From assembly GCF_000378385.1 (NCBI RefSeq), contig NZ_KB899665.1, positions 292,752 through 356,751 on the forward strand: a DNA stretch of 64,000 bases. The letters are read 5' to 3'. Positions 53,443-62,484 of this stretch are shown in pieces. Source of the stretch: Paenibacillus daejeonensis DSM 15491. Its GTDB lineage: Bacteria > Bacillota > Bacilli > Paenibacillales > Paenibacillaceae. Below the pieces are notes generated by a model. That model was not told the DNA's origin, ran no database searches, and worked only from the letters and a program-made list of their open reading frames with translations. Position 1 is the stretch's first letter. Every line of letters begins with the position of its first letter. Position numbers and translations under genes: made by a program.

Positions 53443-53949
53443 TTAGTCGGTAGCAAACACGACGTTCTGCAAGTCGATTTCCCCTTCAATGGTAAACAGG
53501 ACAATGGTGCCGTCGGGGTAATCACTCAACTGATTGCTGACCCAGGAGCCGGCTCCACGGTTATCTGAGGGACTTATGTAGGCAATACTCGCACCTTCGC
53601 CGCCTTCGGCACACATGGCCATCGGCCATTCGTCACGGTCCAGGCCTTTTCGTGTAGGGATGCCACGGAGCGACAAATCTCGATTGCGATCTGCACCTTG
53701 GCGGTCGATGGTACAGGTGGCGGAGGATCCCTTTCCGATGGCGGCGGCAATATGCGATCCGGTTTCAGGATAGCGATCCGCCGGAAACATCAGCTCATAA
53801 TCATGGATACCGGCAGGTGCAGGCGAATCTGTCGGCAGCCAATCCGGATCCAATACCCCGATCGCTATCAGAATCGTCAGCGCAAATCCAATCAGCAGGG
53901 CAATTCCTCCACTGGGGGCGCGTTTTGTTCGTCTTCGCGTGCTTCTCAT
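53443..53949 (-). CDS. nucB: NucA/NucB-family secreted DNase
   Basis: 168 residues. Basic start, one N-terminal membrane or signal helix (about 15-32), then the NucB fold (about 50-165) with [47 protein letters not shown] and [10 protein letters not shown]. NucB-type DNases digest DNA outside mother cells in B. subtilis and are used in biofilm dispersal. GAGGAGG precedes the ATG on the minus strand. Confidence 0.92.
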   Translation of the reverse strand: MRSTRRRTKRAPSGGIALLIGFALTILIAIGVLDPDWLPTDSPAPAGIHDYELMFPADRYPETGSHIAAAIGKGSSATCTIDRQGADRNRDLSLRGIPTRKGLDRDEWPMAMCAEGGEGASIAYISPSDNRGAGSWVSNQLSDYPDGTIVLFTIEGEIDLQNVVFATD

Positions 53950-54031
53950 TGTTCCTCCTCTGACTGTATAAATAGGGCCAGAGAATAGTATACCATGCGA
54001 GTTAAATCATGGGCTTATTAAAAATGAATGC

Positions 54032-54065
54032 ACAAAAAACCGCCTATCCCTTGGATCAGGCGGTT
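54032..54065 (-). terminator. Terminator of the small minus-strand gene
   Basis: AACCGCCT (54038-54045) pairs with AGGCGGTT (54058-54065). On the minus strand the stem is followed by a run of six T. Confidence 0.85.
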
Positions 54066-54068
54066 CGG

Positions 54069-54281
54069 TCAGACACTGATCGGCTTACGTGTCATCATCT
54101 CATACAACGTATGGTACGCTCTGGCGATATCAGAGTTTGGATTATTGGCTAAATGTTGCCTGTATTCATGACTCATCTCCATCAGCAATTCCCGGTAATG
54201 CCGTTTTTTCTCGGTTTCGGGGAAGAGGGAGCGGCTCATAAGCATCGCTTCGTCTAGATATCGCTGCGGGGGCTTACTCAT
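54069..54281 (-). CDS. Small helical protein of unknown function
   Basis: 70 residues starting MSKPPQRYLDEAMLM. Charged, helical, no membrane part; the middle is rich in Glu, Lys and Leu (EKKRHYRELLMEMSHEYRQH). AAGGAG is 9 bases before the ATG at 54281. Not recognised. Its stop lies 4 bases after the terminator stem. The gap 54291-54529 shows nothing clear. Confidence 0.65.
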   Translation of the reverse strand: MSKPPQRYLDEAMLMSRSLFPETEKKRHYRELLMEMSHEYRQHLANNPNSDIARAYHTLYEMMTRKPISV

Positions 54282-54529
54282 GCTGATCAACTCCTTGAAG
54301 TCTGGCTATCCTTATATTAACCTGTCCTGTTACATTCGAATCGGTAGCTTAACAAATTTAACACATCTTTTTTGGCCATGCCACTCCCTTTCGACAATCG
54401 TCACGGAATCGACAAGCTCCGTCCACGTACCCGCAGACTTTGACGATTCGCCGACTGTCCGAGACGTTTAATCACTAGTATCGGGCTTTTAACCGCCCAG
54501 ACTGTGAGCTAGAAGGGAGACTGATCCGT

Positions 54530-55957
54530 GTGAATACATGGCAATTGTTTAAAGACGGTAAATGGCGACCGGCACGCTCCGGTCAAACGTACGAAGTGAC
54601 CAATCCCGCTAATGGCGAGGTTGTAGCGGTTGCTGCATCTGGAGATGCCGAGGATGCGGCGGATGCGGTGAGGGCAGCTGAAGCTGCCTTCTCAGCATGG
54701 GCTGCAACCCCGGCCAAGGAACGAGCAGAACTACTGGAGCGCCTGGCTGCTTTGCTGGAGGAAGACAGCGAGGAGCTGGCACGCCTCATTACGTTGGAAA
54801 TGGGCAAGCCGCTTGCGGAAGCGAGAGGCGAAGTGAAAATCTCCGCCGATTATCTCCGTTGGAACGCTGGCGAAGGGGTGCGCGCCTATGGTCAGATGAT
54901 TCCACCGCCTGCTGGAGACAAGCGATTGTTGACCTTGCGTCAGCCCGTTGGGCCGGTCGCGGCAATCACGCCTTGGAATTTCCCATTGTCCATGGTTGCG
55001 CGCAAACTGGGGCCTGCGCTGGCCGCTGGTTGTACCGTCGTCCTCAAGCCGGCAGGCCAAACCCCGGGACCTGCTGTTCGTTTCTGTGAACTCGCAGCTC
55101 GAGCTGGGATTCCTGACGGCGTCATCAATCTGGTGACAGGACCGTCAAGTCCAATCGGCGATACCCTGCTACAGGAGGAAGCGATTCGTAAGATTACCTT
55201 CACCGGCTCAACGGCCGTCGGCAAGCAGCTGATGGCACAAGCGGCCGAGCAGGTCAAGCGAGTGTCCATGGAGCTTGGCGGTCACGCACCGCTGCTGGTG
55301 TTCGAAGACGCGGATCTGGACGCGGCGGTTGCTGGGGCAGTCAGCAGTAAATTTCGTAATAGCGGTCAGACTTGTATCTGCGCCAACCGTATTTACGTTC
55401 AAGCTTCCATTGCCGAGGCATTCACGCAGAAGTTCAAAGCAAAAGTGGACGAGCTGGTCGTCGGTGACGGCCTTCAAGAGGAGACGACCATTGGTCCGCT
55501 GATTAACGCGGACGCCGTAGATAAAGTACAAGAACAGGTTCAGGATGCGCTGGATAAAGGTGCGAAGCTGATCAAGGGCGGTAGACGGAGTGACCGGGAG
55601 GGTAATTTCTACGAGCCCACCGTGCTTGCCGATGTCGACGAGTCCATGACCATCACGACGGAAGAAACATTTGGCCCTGTCGCGCCAATCTATGTCTTTG
55701 AGACCGAGGAAGAGGCCATTGCCAAGGCTAACGCCACGCCTTACGGGCTGGCCGCCTATTATTACACCCGTGATCTGGCTCGTTCGATTCGGGTCTATGA
55801 GGGTCTCCAGTATGGCATTATCGGCTGTAACGATGCCGTACCAACGACAGCAGAGGCCCCGTTTGGCGGCTTCAAGGAGAGCGGAATCGGTCGGGAAGGC
55901 GGTCCAGGGAGTATCGATGATTTTCTGGAAACCAAGTTCGTATCGATCGCGATTTAA
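54530..55957 (+). CDS. gabD: NAD(P)-dependent aldehyde dehydrogenase, succinate-semialdehyde type
   Basis: 475 residues. LITLEMGKPLAEARGEV, ITPWNFPLSMVARKLGPALAAG, FTGSTAVGKQLM and the catalytic NSGQTCICANR match GabD-type succinate-semialdehyde dehydrogenases, and PFGGFKESGIGREGG fits the end. It would oxidise succinate semialdehyde to succinate in GABA catabolism. No GABA transaminase is adjacent, so the substrate is less certain. The start is GTG 54530 with AGAAGGGAG. Confidence 0.85.
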   Translation: MNTWQLFKDGKWRPARSGQTYEVTNPANGEVVAVAASGDAEDAADAVRAAEAAFSAWAATPAKERAELLERLAALLEEDSEELARLITLEMGKPLAEARGEVKISADYLRWNAGEGVRAYGQMIPPPAGDKRLLTLRQPVGPVAAITPWNFPLSMVARKLGPALAAGCTVVLKPAGQTPGPAVRFCELAARAGIPDGVINLVTGPSSPIGDTLLQEEAIRKITFTGSTAVGKQLMAQAAEQVKRVSMELGGHAPLLVFEDADLDAAVAGAVSSKFRNSGQTCICANRIYVQASIAEAFTQKFKAKVDELVVGDGLQEETTIGPLINADAVDKVQEQVQDALDKGAKLIKGGRRSDREGNFYEPTVLADVDESMTITTEETFGPVAPIYVFETEEEAIAKANATPYGLAAYYYTRDLARSIRVYEGLQYGIIGCNDAVPTTAEAPFGGFKESGIGREGGPGSIDDFLETKFVSIAI

Positions 55958-55989
55958 CTATGGGTTGTAGCACCTGCCATACACAACAT

Positions 55990-56041
55990 AATGTCCGGTC
56001 CAGACTTGCGCTTAGCATAGTTATGATCGGACATTTTTTTG
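55990..56041 (+). terminator. Terminator after the aldehyde dehydrogenase
   Basis: AATGTCCG (55990-55997) pairs with CGGACATT (56028-56035), followed by a run of seven T. Confidence 0.85.
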
Positions 56042-56062
56042 TTTTACAGACAGTTGGGCGCA

Positions 56063-56105
56063 TCAAAAATCCCCTGTGCAACAGAGGATCTGTCGTACAG
56101 GGGAT
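56063..56105 (-). terminator. Terminator of glgC
   Basis: ATCCCCTG (56069-56076) pairs with CAGGGGAT (56098-56105). On the minus strand the stem is followed by TTTT. Confidence 0.8.
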
Positions 56106-56118
56106 ACAAGAAGCCGGT

Positions 56119-57330
56119 TTATTTGCTGTAAGCTGCTGCCGTCTCGACTGCCGTTTGCCTACCGTACAGTTGACGGAGAACATGCGGTTTGAGCGAAGAA
56201 GGCTGCGTAGAGAAGATCAGCTCATCGGCACCAATAACCGTAATTTCACCGGAGCTACTGCCGATTACCGTTCCATCCTCAATGATCGAGCCTTCGCCAA
56301 TGATGGCGCGTGTAATCTTGACATTCCGGCCAATCTTCACGTTAGGCATAATAATGCTGTCCTCGATTTCGCTGCCGCGCCCAATCTGCACGCCATGGAA
56401 TAGCACCGAGCGGGTCAGATCGCCGTCAACTGAGCAGCCATGGGGAATCACAGATTGTTCTACGGAAGCAAAAGGATCACGATAAGATGCCAAGTCACCG
56501 GATACCGCTTTGGTTTGCATTGGCCAAGCGTCCGTATCAATGGTCAGTCCGTTATCCAGAAGGTCCATATGAGCCTCCCAGAGGCTGTCAACCGTACCTA
56601 CATCACGCCAGTAGCCGTTGAATGGGCAAGCGTACAGCTCGATTTGATCCTTTAACATTTTAGGGATGATATCCTTGCCGAAGTCATGGCTTGATTGAGC
56701 GTCTGCAGCATCTTCGATCAGATAGTCCCTCAAGGTTTCCCAGCGGAACATATAGATGCCCAGGGAAGCGAGGTTGCTCGCAGGCTTAGCCGGCTTTTCC
56801 TCGAAGCCAATGACGCGTTGCTGCTCATCGGTGTGCATGATTCCGAACCGGTGGGCTTCCTTCCACGGTACTTCTTTCACAGAAATTGTGGCATGGGCAC
56901 CCGTGGAGGTGTGCACATCCAACAGCTCGCGATAATCCATATTATAAATATGATCACCCGACAGGATGAGTACATTTTCAGGTTGAAGCGCATCGAGATA
57001 CGCAATGTTCTTGTAGATAGCATCCGCCGTTCCGGTATAGCCGTCTTTATGTTCGGAGGATGGAGGCAGCAAGGTGAAGCGACCTTCCTTCTCTTCAGGC
57101 ATCCAGCAAGCTCCGTCCTCCAGATGACTATGGAGCGATTCAGCCCGGTATTGGGTCAAGACTCCGATCGAGTGAATGCCGGAATTTTTGCAATTGCTCA
57201 GCGGAAAGTCGATAATCCGGTATCGGCCTCCGAAAGGGACTGCAGGCTTGGCAAGCTTTGCAGTCAGGGGCGCAAGCCGCTTGCCCTCTCCACCGGCCAG
57301 GATCATCGCTACACATTCATTGGAAAACAT
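56119..57330 (-). CDS. glgC: Glucose-1-phosphate adenylyltransferase
   Basis: 403 residues. It makes ADP-glucose for glycogen. The start [18 protein letters not shown] is the nucleotide loop, [17 protein letters not shown] the sugar-phosphate site, and the C-terminal left-handed beta-helix carries repeats such as [19 protein letters not shown]. It is transcribed away from glgB-glgA through a 220-base gap (57331-57552), unlike operons where glgC and glgD sit together; no glgD is here. GGGAGGG precedes the ATG. Confidence 0.95.
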   Translation of the reverse strand: MFSNECVAMILAGGEGKRLAPLTAKLAKPAVPFGGRYRIIDFPLSNCKNSGIHSIGVLTQYRAESLHSHLEDGACWMPEEKEGRFTLLPPSSEHKDGYTGTADAIYKNIAYLDALQPENVLILSGDHIYNMDYRELLDVHTSTGAHATISVKEVPWKEAHRFGIMHTDEQQRVIGFEEKPAKPASNLASLGIYMFRWETLRDYLIEDAADAQSSHDFGKDIIPKMLKDQIELYACPFNGYWRDVGTVDSLWEAHMDLLDNGLTIDTDAWPMQTKAVSGDLASYRDPFASVEQSVIPHGCSVDGDLTRSVLFHGVQIGRGSEIEDSIIMPNVKIGRNVKITRAIIGEGSIIEDGTVIGSSSGEITVIGADELIFSTQPSSLKPHVLRQLYGRQTAVETAAAYSK

Positions 57331-57552
57331 ACATTAAGTCCCTCCCGTATCATTAATTATCAAATTATGCCTTTTTGGTAAGTGTTTGGATTGCAAGTGA
57401 ACCCGTTCCAAAATGACGATACGTATATATAACGCCTTGGACTTGTTTTGAAACCAGTTGACCAGGTTCAGAGGATAAAAGACCGGGCGTGGCGAACTAA
57501 GATAATGAACAATTCGTGAACAGCAACGCGGGGGCACTGAAAGACTGCTTCA

Positions 57553-59517
57553 ATGAGAAGTAAACGGGGTAATTGGACTAAAACTATGGCTAATGATGGT
57601 GGTGAATACGTGCTGGGAACGACAATACGCTCGGAAGACGTGTTTCTTTTTCATGAAGGAACACTATATGAAAGTTATCGATTGCTGGGGTCGCATGTTG
57701 TGCGTGGTCGTGATCAAGAAATCGTAGGCACGCGCTTTACGGTATGGGCGCCGCATGCGCAATCGGTTGGCGTAGCAATGGACCGGAATCATTGGGACGG
57801 AACGGTTCATAGGCTGGAGCAAGTGCCCCAATCGGGATTGTGGACGGGGTATATCGAAGGCGTCAGTGAGGGAACGTTATATAAATATGAAATCATCGGA
57901 TCTAGTGGGGAGAAGCTGCTCAAATCGGATCCCTATGCGTTCGAGTGCGAACTCAGACCTCGCACGGCTTCGGTTGTACGCGACATCGAAGGCTATCAGT
58001 GGCGGGACAAGGCCTGGGTACGCAAGCGCAAAGCGCCGTACGATCAGCCGATGAATATTTACGAGGTACATCTGGGTACCTGGAAATATTCCGAAGCAGG
58101 CGAACTCCTGACCTATCGGGAGCTGGCAGGGGCGCTGCTCGATTATGTTGTTGAGATGGGCTATACCCACATTGAGCTGATGCCGCTCTCGGAGCACCCC
58201 TACGATTTATCATGGGGGTACCAGGTTACAGGTTTCTACGCAGCGACCAGCCGGTTTGGTTCTCCTCAAGACCTAATGTACCTGATCGACGAATCCCATA
58301 ACCGTGGTGTCGGCGTGATCCTGGACTGGGTACCTGCACATTTTGCCAAGGATGCGCACGGTTTGCGTCAGTTTGACGGACAGCCGTTATTCGAGCATGA
58401 GGATCCCTTGATTGCCGAGAAGCCGGGTTGGGGAACGCTGGGATTTGACTACAGCAAGCCTGAGGTAAGATCATTCCTCATTTCCAATGCATTGTTCTGG
58501 ATGGAGAAGTATCATGTAGACGGGCTGAGGGTCGATGCCGTCACCAGCATGCTGCTGCGTGATTTCGAGAAGAGCGAATGGCGTCCCAACGAAGAAGGCG
58601 GCAGAGAAGATAAAGATGCGATTTACTTTTTACAAAAGTTGAACGAGACGGTTTTCGGCACATTTCCACACACGCTGATGATGGCGGAGGAGTCAAGCGC
58701 CTGGCCTCTGGTTACGGCACCTGTGGAGCAGGGGGGATTGGGCTTCAATTATAAATGGAATATGGGCTGGATGAACGACACCCTCTCCTATTTTGAGCTC
58801 GACCCTATTCATCGTGCAGCCAAGCAGTCCTTGTTGACCTTTCCCATCGCTTATGCGTACACGGACAATTTTGTACTCCCGCTCTCCCATGATGAGGTCG
58901 TCCACGGCAAAAAATCGCTGTTGAACAAGATGCCTGGCAGCTATGAGCAAAAGTTTGCGGGTCTGCGAACGTTGCTGGCTTATTGGTTGTCGTTTCCCGG
59001 CAAAAAGCTGATGTTCATGGGGGGCGAATTCGGTCAATTCATCGAATGGAAGGACCAAGCTGAGCTGGACTGGCTGCTGCTCGACTATGAGATGCATCAG
59101 CGAATGCAGCATTTCACCCGCACCGTCAATGGTCTCTATCGTCAGGAGAAAGCGCTATGGCAGCTGGACCACGAGCTGTCCGGCTTTGAGTGGATCGATC
59201 ACGAGGATCATATCCAGAACATAATTGTCTATCTGCGCAGGGGCAAGCGGAACGGCGAGACACTCATCGTCATCTGCAATTTTGCTCCGGTAGAACGTCA
59301 GGGCTACCGGATTGGCGTGCCTACAGCGGGGGATTATTACGAACTGCTGAATACCAGCGATGCCGAATTCGGCGGTGAGGGCCAGACCTCACAAGAGCCG
59401 TACCAGACGGACAAGCTGCCTTGGCATGATCGTAAGTACAGCTTGGAAATGACCTTGCCGCCGATGAGTGTCATCTGGCTTAAAAAGAATCGTGGAAGAG
59501 GGGTAAAGAAACCATGA
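57553..59517 (+). CDS. glgB: 1,4-alpha-glucan branching enzyme
   Basis: 654 residues. It makes alpha-1,6 branches in glycogen. An N-terminal CBM48-like domain (about 50-140: GTRFTVWAPHAQSVGV) is followed by the GH13 barrel with DGLRVDAVTSML (nucleophile Asp), MAEESSAWP (acid Glu) and LSHDEVVHGKKSLL. The start is uncertain: neither ATG 57553 nor ATG 57586 has a good ribosome site. It overlaps glgA by 4 bases. Confidence 0.95.
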   Translation: MRSKRGNWTKTMANDGGEYVLGTTIRSEDVFLFHEGTLYESYRLLGSHVVRGRDQEIVGTRFTVWAPHAQSVGVAMDRNHWDGTVHRLEQVPQSGLWTGYIEGVSEGTLYKYEIIGSSGEKLLKSDPYAFECELRPRTASVVRDIEGYQWRDKAWVRKRKAPYDQPMNIYEVHLGTWKYSEAGELLTYRELAGALLDYVVEMGYTHIELMPLSEHPYDLSWGYQVTGFYAATSRFGSPQDLMYLIDESHNRGVGVILDWVPAHFAKDAHGLRQFDGQPLFEHEDPLIAEKPGWGTLGFDYSKPEVRSFLISNALFWMEKYHVDGLRVDAVTSMLLRDFEKSEWRPNEEGGREDKDAIYFLQKLNETVFGTFPHTLMMAEESSAWPLVTAPVEQGGLGFNYKWNMGWMNDTLSYFELDPIHRAAKQSLLTFPIAYAYTDNFVLPLSHDEVVHGKKSLLNKMPGSYEQKFAGLRTLLAYWLSFPGKKLMFMGGEFGQFIEWKDQAELDWLLLDYEMHQRMQHFTRTVNGLYRQEKALWQLDHELSGFEWIDHEDHIQNIIVYLRRGKRNGETLIVICNFAPVERQGYRIGVPTAGDYYELLNTSDAEFGGEGQTSQEPYQTDKLPWHDRKYSLEMTLPPMSVIWLKKNRGRGVKKP

Positions 59518-60983
59518 AAGTGCTGTTCGCCGCTGCGGAAGGAAGTCCGTTCATGAAAACCGGCGGTCTCGCGGATGTCATATCGGCTCTGCCGAAAGCG
59601 CTGCTGGAGAGCGGAATCGATGTGCGAGTCATCATGCCCAAATACAAATCCATTCCCGAGTCTTATAGCTCCTCCATGCGCTTTATTAAAGCCATCGAGG
59701 TTCCGGTAGGCTGGCGTCAGGTCTATTGCGGGCTGTTTGAGCTGATGCACGAGGGCGTGATGTTCTATTTTCTGGACAGTGAATACTATTTTGGCGCCCG
59801 GGACACCGCCTATGGTCATTACGATGATGGCGAGCGTTTTGCTTTTCTGGACCGCGCGATCCTGGAAGCACTGCCGCATGTAGCTTTTCAACCGGATATC
59901 ATCCACAGCCACGACTGGCATACCGGTATGGTTGCACCGCTGCTGGACAAGCACTATCGGCATGATCCATTCTATCGGGATATCCGGACCGTCTATACGA
60001 TTCACAACTTGCAGTTTCAAGGCGTTTTTCCGTATGAAATACTGGGCGACCTGCTTGGGCTTGATCATGAAGCCTTTCATCCGGAACGCCTGGAATATCA
60101 GGGTGGCGTAAGCTTCATGAAGGGTGGTATTGTCTACTCGGACCGGGTGACTACAGTAAGTCAGACCTATGCGGACGAGATCCGGACATCGTATTACGGG
60201 GAAGGACTGGATGGAACCTTGCGCTGGCTTGGCGGGAGACTGAGTGGAATTGTCAATGGGATTGACGAGCAATCCTATAATCCGGCAACGGATCCCCATC
60301 TCTATCTGAGATACAGCTCGGACATTGCCAAGAAGCAGTCCAACAAAACAGAACTACAGCGTGTACTTGGACTGGAGCAGAACAAAGACATTCCGCTCAT
60401 TGGCATGGTCACGCGATTGACGGATCAAAAAGGAATGGATCTGGTTTCACACGTGCTACAGGAGATTCTGGATGAAGACCAAGTGCAGTTTGCCATTCTT
60501 GGCAGCGGCGATCCCAAATATGAAGGCTTCCTTCTGGACAAGGCCTATCATCATCCGAAGAAGCTGGCGGTGCAGGTGCGTTTTGATGAACGATTGGCAA
60601 GGCAAATTTATGCCGCCTCTGATTTGTTCCTGATGCCTTCACGGTTTGAACCTTGCGGACTGAGCCAGTTGCTTGCGCTGCGATATGGGAGTATCCCGGT
60701 CGTACGTGAGACCGGTGGGCTGGTTGACACCGTCCAGGCCTACGATGAATATGCAGGCACAGGCAACGGTTTTTCCTTCACCAATTATAATGCGCATGAC
60801 ATGCTTCATACGATCCGCTATGCCTTGTCCTTCTATGGAACACCGGTATGGAAGGATCTTGTTCAGCAAGCCATGAGCGCGGATTATAGCTGGGGCCAGT
60901 CTGCAGCCAAGTACAAGGAGCTGTATGACGAGATTGTCGGGGCAAGGACGTCCGTTTCAACAGCGGGAGATTCAGTCGAATAG
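59514..60983 (+). CDS. glgA: Glycogen synthase (ADP-glucose)
   Basis: 489 residues, GT5. The KTGGLADV motif near residue 18, DWHTGM, PSRFEPCGLSQL and RETGGLVDTV are signature sequences. It extends alpha-1,4 chains with ADP-glucose from GlgC. It begins in an ATGA overlap with glgB. AGAGGGGTAAAG precedes the ATG. Confidence 0.96.
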   Translation: MKVLFAAAEGSPFMKTGGLADVISALPKALLESGIDVRVIMPKYKSIPESYSSSMRFIKAIEVPVGWRQVYCGLFELMHEGVMFYFLDSEYYFGARDTAYGHYDDGERFAFLDRAILEALPHVAFQPDIIHSHDWHTGMVAPLLDKHYRHDPFYRDIRTVYTIHNLQFQGVFPYEILGDLLGLDHEAFHPERLEYQGGVSFMKGGIVYSDRVTTVSQTYADEIRTSYYGEGLDGTLRWLGGRLSGIVNGIDEQSYNPATDPHLYLRYSSDIAKKQSNKTELQRVLGLEQNKDIPLIGMVTRLTDQKGMDLVSHVLQEILDEDQVQFAILGSGDPKYEGFLLDKAYHHPKKLAVQVRFDERLARQIYAASDLFLMPSRFEPCGLSQLLALRYGSIPVVRETGGLVDTVQAYDEYAGTGNGFSFTNYNAHDMLHTIRYALSFYGTPVWKDLVQQAMSADYSWGQSAAKYKELYDEIVGARTSVSTAGDSVE

Positions 60984-60991
60984 ATCATGTG

Positions 60992-61020
60992 AAACGGGGC
61001 TTAGCCAGCTCCGTTTTTTT
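60992..61020 (+). terminator. Terminator of glgBA
   Basis: AAACGGGGCT and AGCTCCGTTT-like arms, followed by a run of seven T. Confidence 0.75.
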
Positions 61021-61143
61021 CTGCACGAATCTATAAAAGCGCTTGCAAATTGAGTCGCAGCTGGATAAAGCTTGTTTAGTCCTTTAGTCGCACGGGTAAT
61101 AATGGGAACAACGAAGAACAGCGAACGGAAAGGATGACGAACC

Positions 61144-61878
61144 ATGCTGAAATCGATCCTGGCTGCTATGATGATTATTGGCCTGTCAACCATTTCCCCA
61201 ACGGCTCAAGGCCCTACCTCTAACCATGAACATTTTTCGTATACCTATCCTCCGCTTGCTGCTGGCAAAGCAGAAATCGGCGGATCCATCGGCACCCATC
61301 CAGGGGTTCCGGCGGAAACGACACAAGAACTTGCTGGTCTTCTTCCTGCACATATCCAAAAGCCGATTGGTGCGGCTGTTCCAGGGACGGAGACGGTCCA
61401 CGTTCCTGAATCCTTGAACCATGACGTACCCGTGGTCACGGAGCATAACGAAGTGGAGTCTGTGGAGCATGAACCAGCGGAACAAGAGCCCGCATTGGAG
61501 CTTGGCTACCGTCAAGTGAATGGGCTGGATCTGGATGCGGATGCCGATACCGTCCTCCAACTGCTTGGCGACCCCGAGGAACGGACGACAGACCCGTTGC
61601 TGGGTACGGAGGAATATCATTATGCTGCACAAACCGTAGGACTCTATGAAGATCTGGTCGATTATATTATTGTTCCTGCTTCTGCCGGTCAGGTTCAACT
61701 GGGTAATGTCACGATTCCGCTTGATATGGAGCAGCTGAAGCAGCATTTGGGCGAACCGGATTACACCGCAGAGGATGGATTGGTCTATGTACAACAGGAG
61801 GTTTGTCTCAAACTCTTCTATGGAGAGAACGAAGCAGAGTTGGACTCTGTACAAATCTATTGGTTGTCCCATATCTGA
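61144..61878 (+). CDS. Secreted protein of unknown function
   Basis: 244 residues. A short signal sequence (MLKSILAAMMIIGLSTISPTAQ) precedes an extended region rich in Pro, His and Glu (about 25-120) and a folded C-terminal half (about 125-244). This half contains VNGLDLDADADTVLQLLGDPEER and GNVTIPLDMEQLKQHLGEPDY, two copies of a motif L-x-LD-x4-V-x-LLG-x-P known from DUF4309/SmpA-like outside proteins. AAAGGATG is the ribosome site. Not assigned further. Confidence 0.7.
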   Translation: MLKSILAAMMIIGLSTISPTAQGPTSNHEHFSYTYPPLAAGKAEIGGSIGTHPGVPAETTQELAGLLPAHIQKPIGAAVPGTETVHVPESLNHDVPVVTEHNEVESVEHEPAEQEPALELGYRQVNGLDLDADADTVLQLLGDPEERTTDPLLGTEEYHYAAQTVGLYEDLVDYIIVPASAGQVQLGNVTIPLDMEQLKQHLGEPDYTAEDGLVYVQQEVCLKLFYGENEAELDSVQIYWLSHI

Positions 61879-61916
61879 TCGGATGAATCAGTGGCAAAAA
61901 TTGCCCATACCATCCT

Positions 61917-61942
61917 GTTTCAACTTCTGTAGGCAGTGGTAA
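61917..61942 (+). promoter_or_regulatory. Possible general-stress (sigma-B-like) promoter
   Basis: GTTTCA (61917-61922), 14 bases, TGGTAA (61937-61942) resemble GTTTAA-N12-14-GGGTAT. The downstream YflT gene belongs to a stress family. The match is partial. Confidence 0.3.
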
Positions 61943-62009
61943 TTAGAGCTATGCTGGTCAACGCATAATTAATTTGAACTACTAACCATATGAATGGAGG
62001 AGAAGAAAC

Positions 62010-62336
62010 ATGAGACCGAATGTACAGATTGTCGATAACGGAATGGCTGCAATCAATGCGGTGAGGGAGCTTAACTCCCGTGGCTACAGTCAAGAGGATA
62101 TCTACGTGCTCGCCCATGACAGTGATCAGACTGATTCGCTGAAGGAAGCGACGAACACGAACAAGATCAGTATGTCGGAGGAAGGTGTATTCAACTCCAT
62201 GGCGAACTTGTTCAGAAGCCGCGGCGATGAGCTGAGAGCGAAGATGGAATCCGTAGGGATGACGAAAGCGGAAGCGGAACAATATGAATCGGAGCTTGAT
62301 CGGGGCAAGGTCCTCGTCATCGCAACCGTACATTGA
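62010..62336 (+). CDS. YflT-type general stress protein
   Basis: 108 residues. NGMAAINAVRELNSRGYSQEDIYVLAHDSDQTD is the beginning of the YflT/general stress protein 17M domain; it ends SELDRGKVLVIATVH, also typical. Soluble, function unknown. GGAGGAG precedes the ATG. A terminator follows and it is a single-gene unit. Confidence 0.88.
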   Translation: MRPNVQIVDNGMAAINAVRELNSRGYSQEDIYVLAHDSDQTDSLKEATNTNKISMSEEGVFNSMANLFRSRGDELRAKMESVGMTKAEAEQYESELDRGKVLVIATVH

Positions 62337-62360
62337 GGCCGATGCGCCAAGCCACCCCAG

Positions 62361-62401
62361 ATAGAAAGACAAGTCTTCTTTGAAGGCTTGTCTTCTATTT
62401 G
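62361..62401 (+). terminator. Terminator after the YflT gene
   Basis: ATAGAAAGACAAG (62361-62373) pairs with CTTGTCTTCTAT (62387-62398) with one bulge. A short T-run follows. Confidence 0.65.
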
Positions 62402-62484
62402 CGTGTAGCGGCCATTGGTCTGATCCGGTCATTTTTGTTGCAGCAGCATCGCCTAAGATATAGAGATAGCGAGGGGCATAGAGG

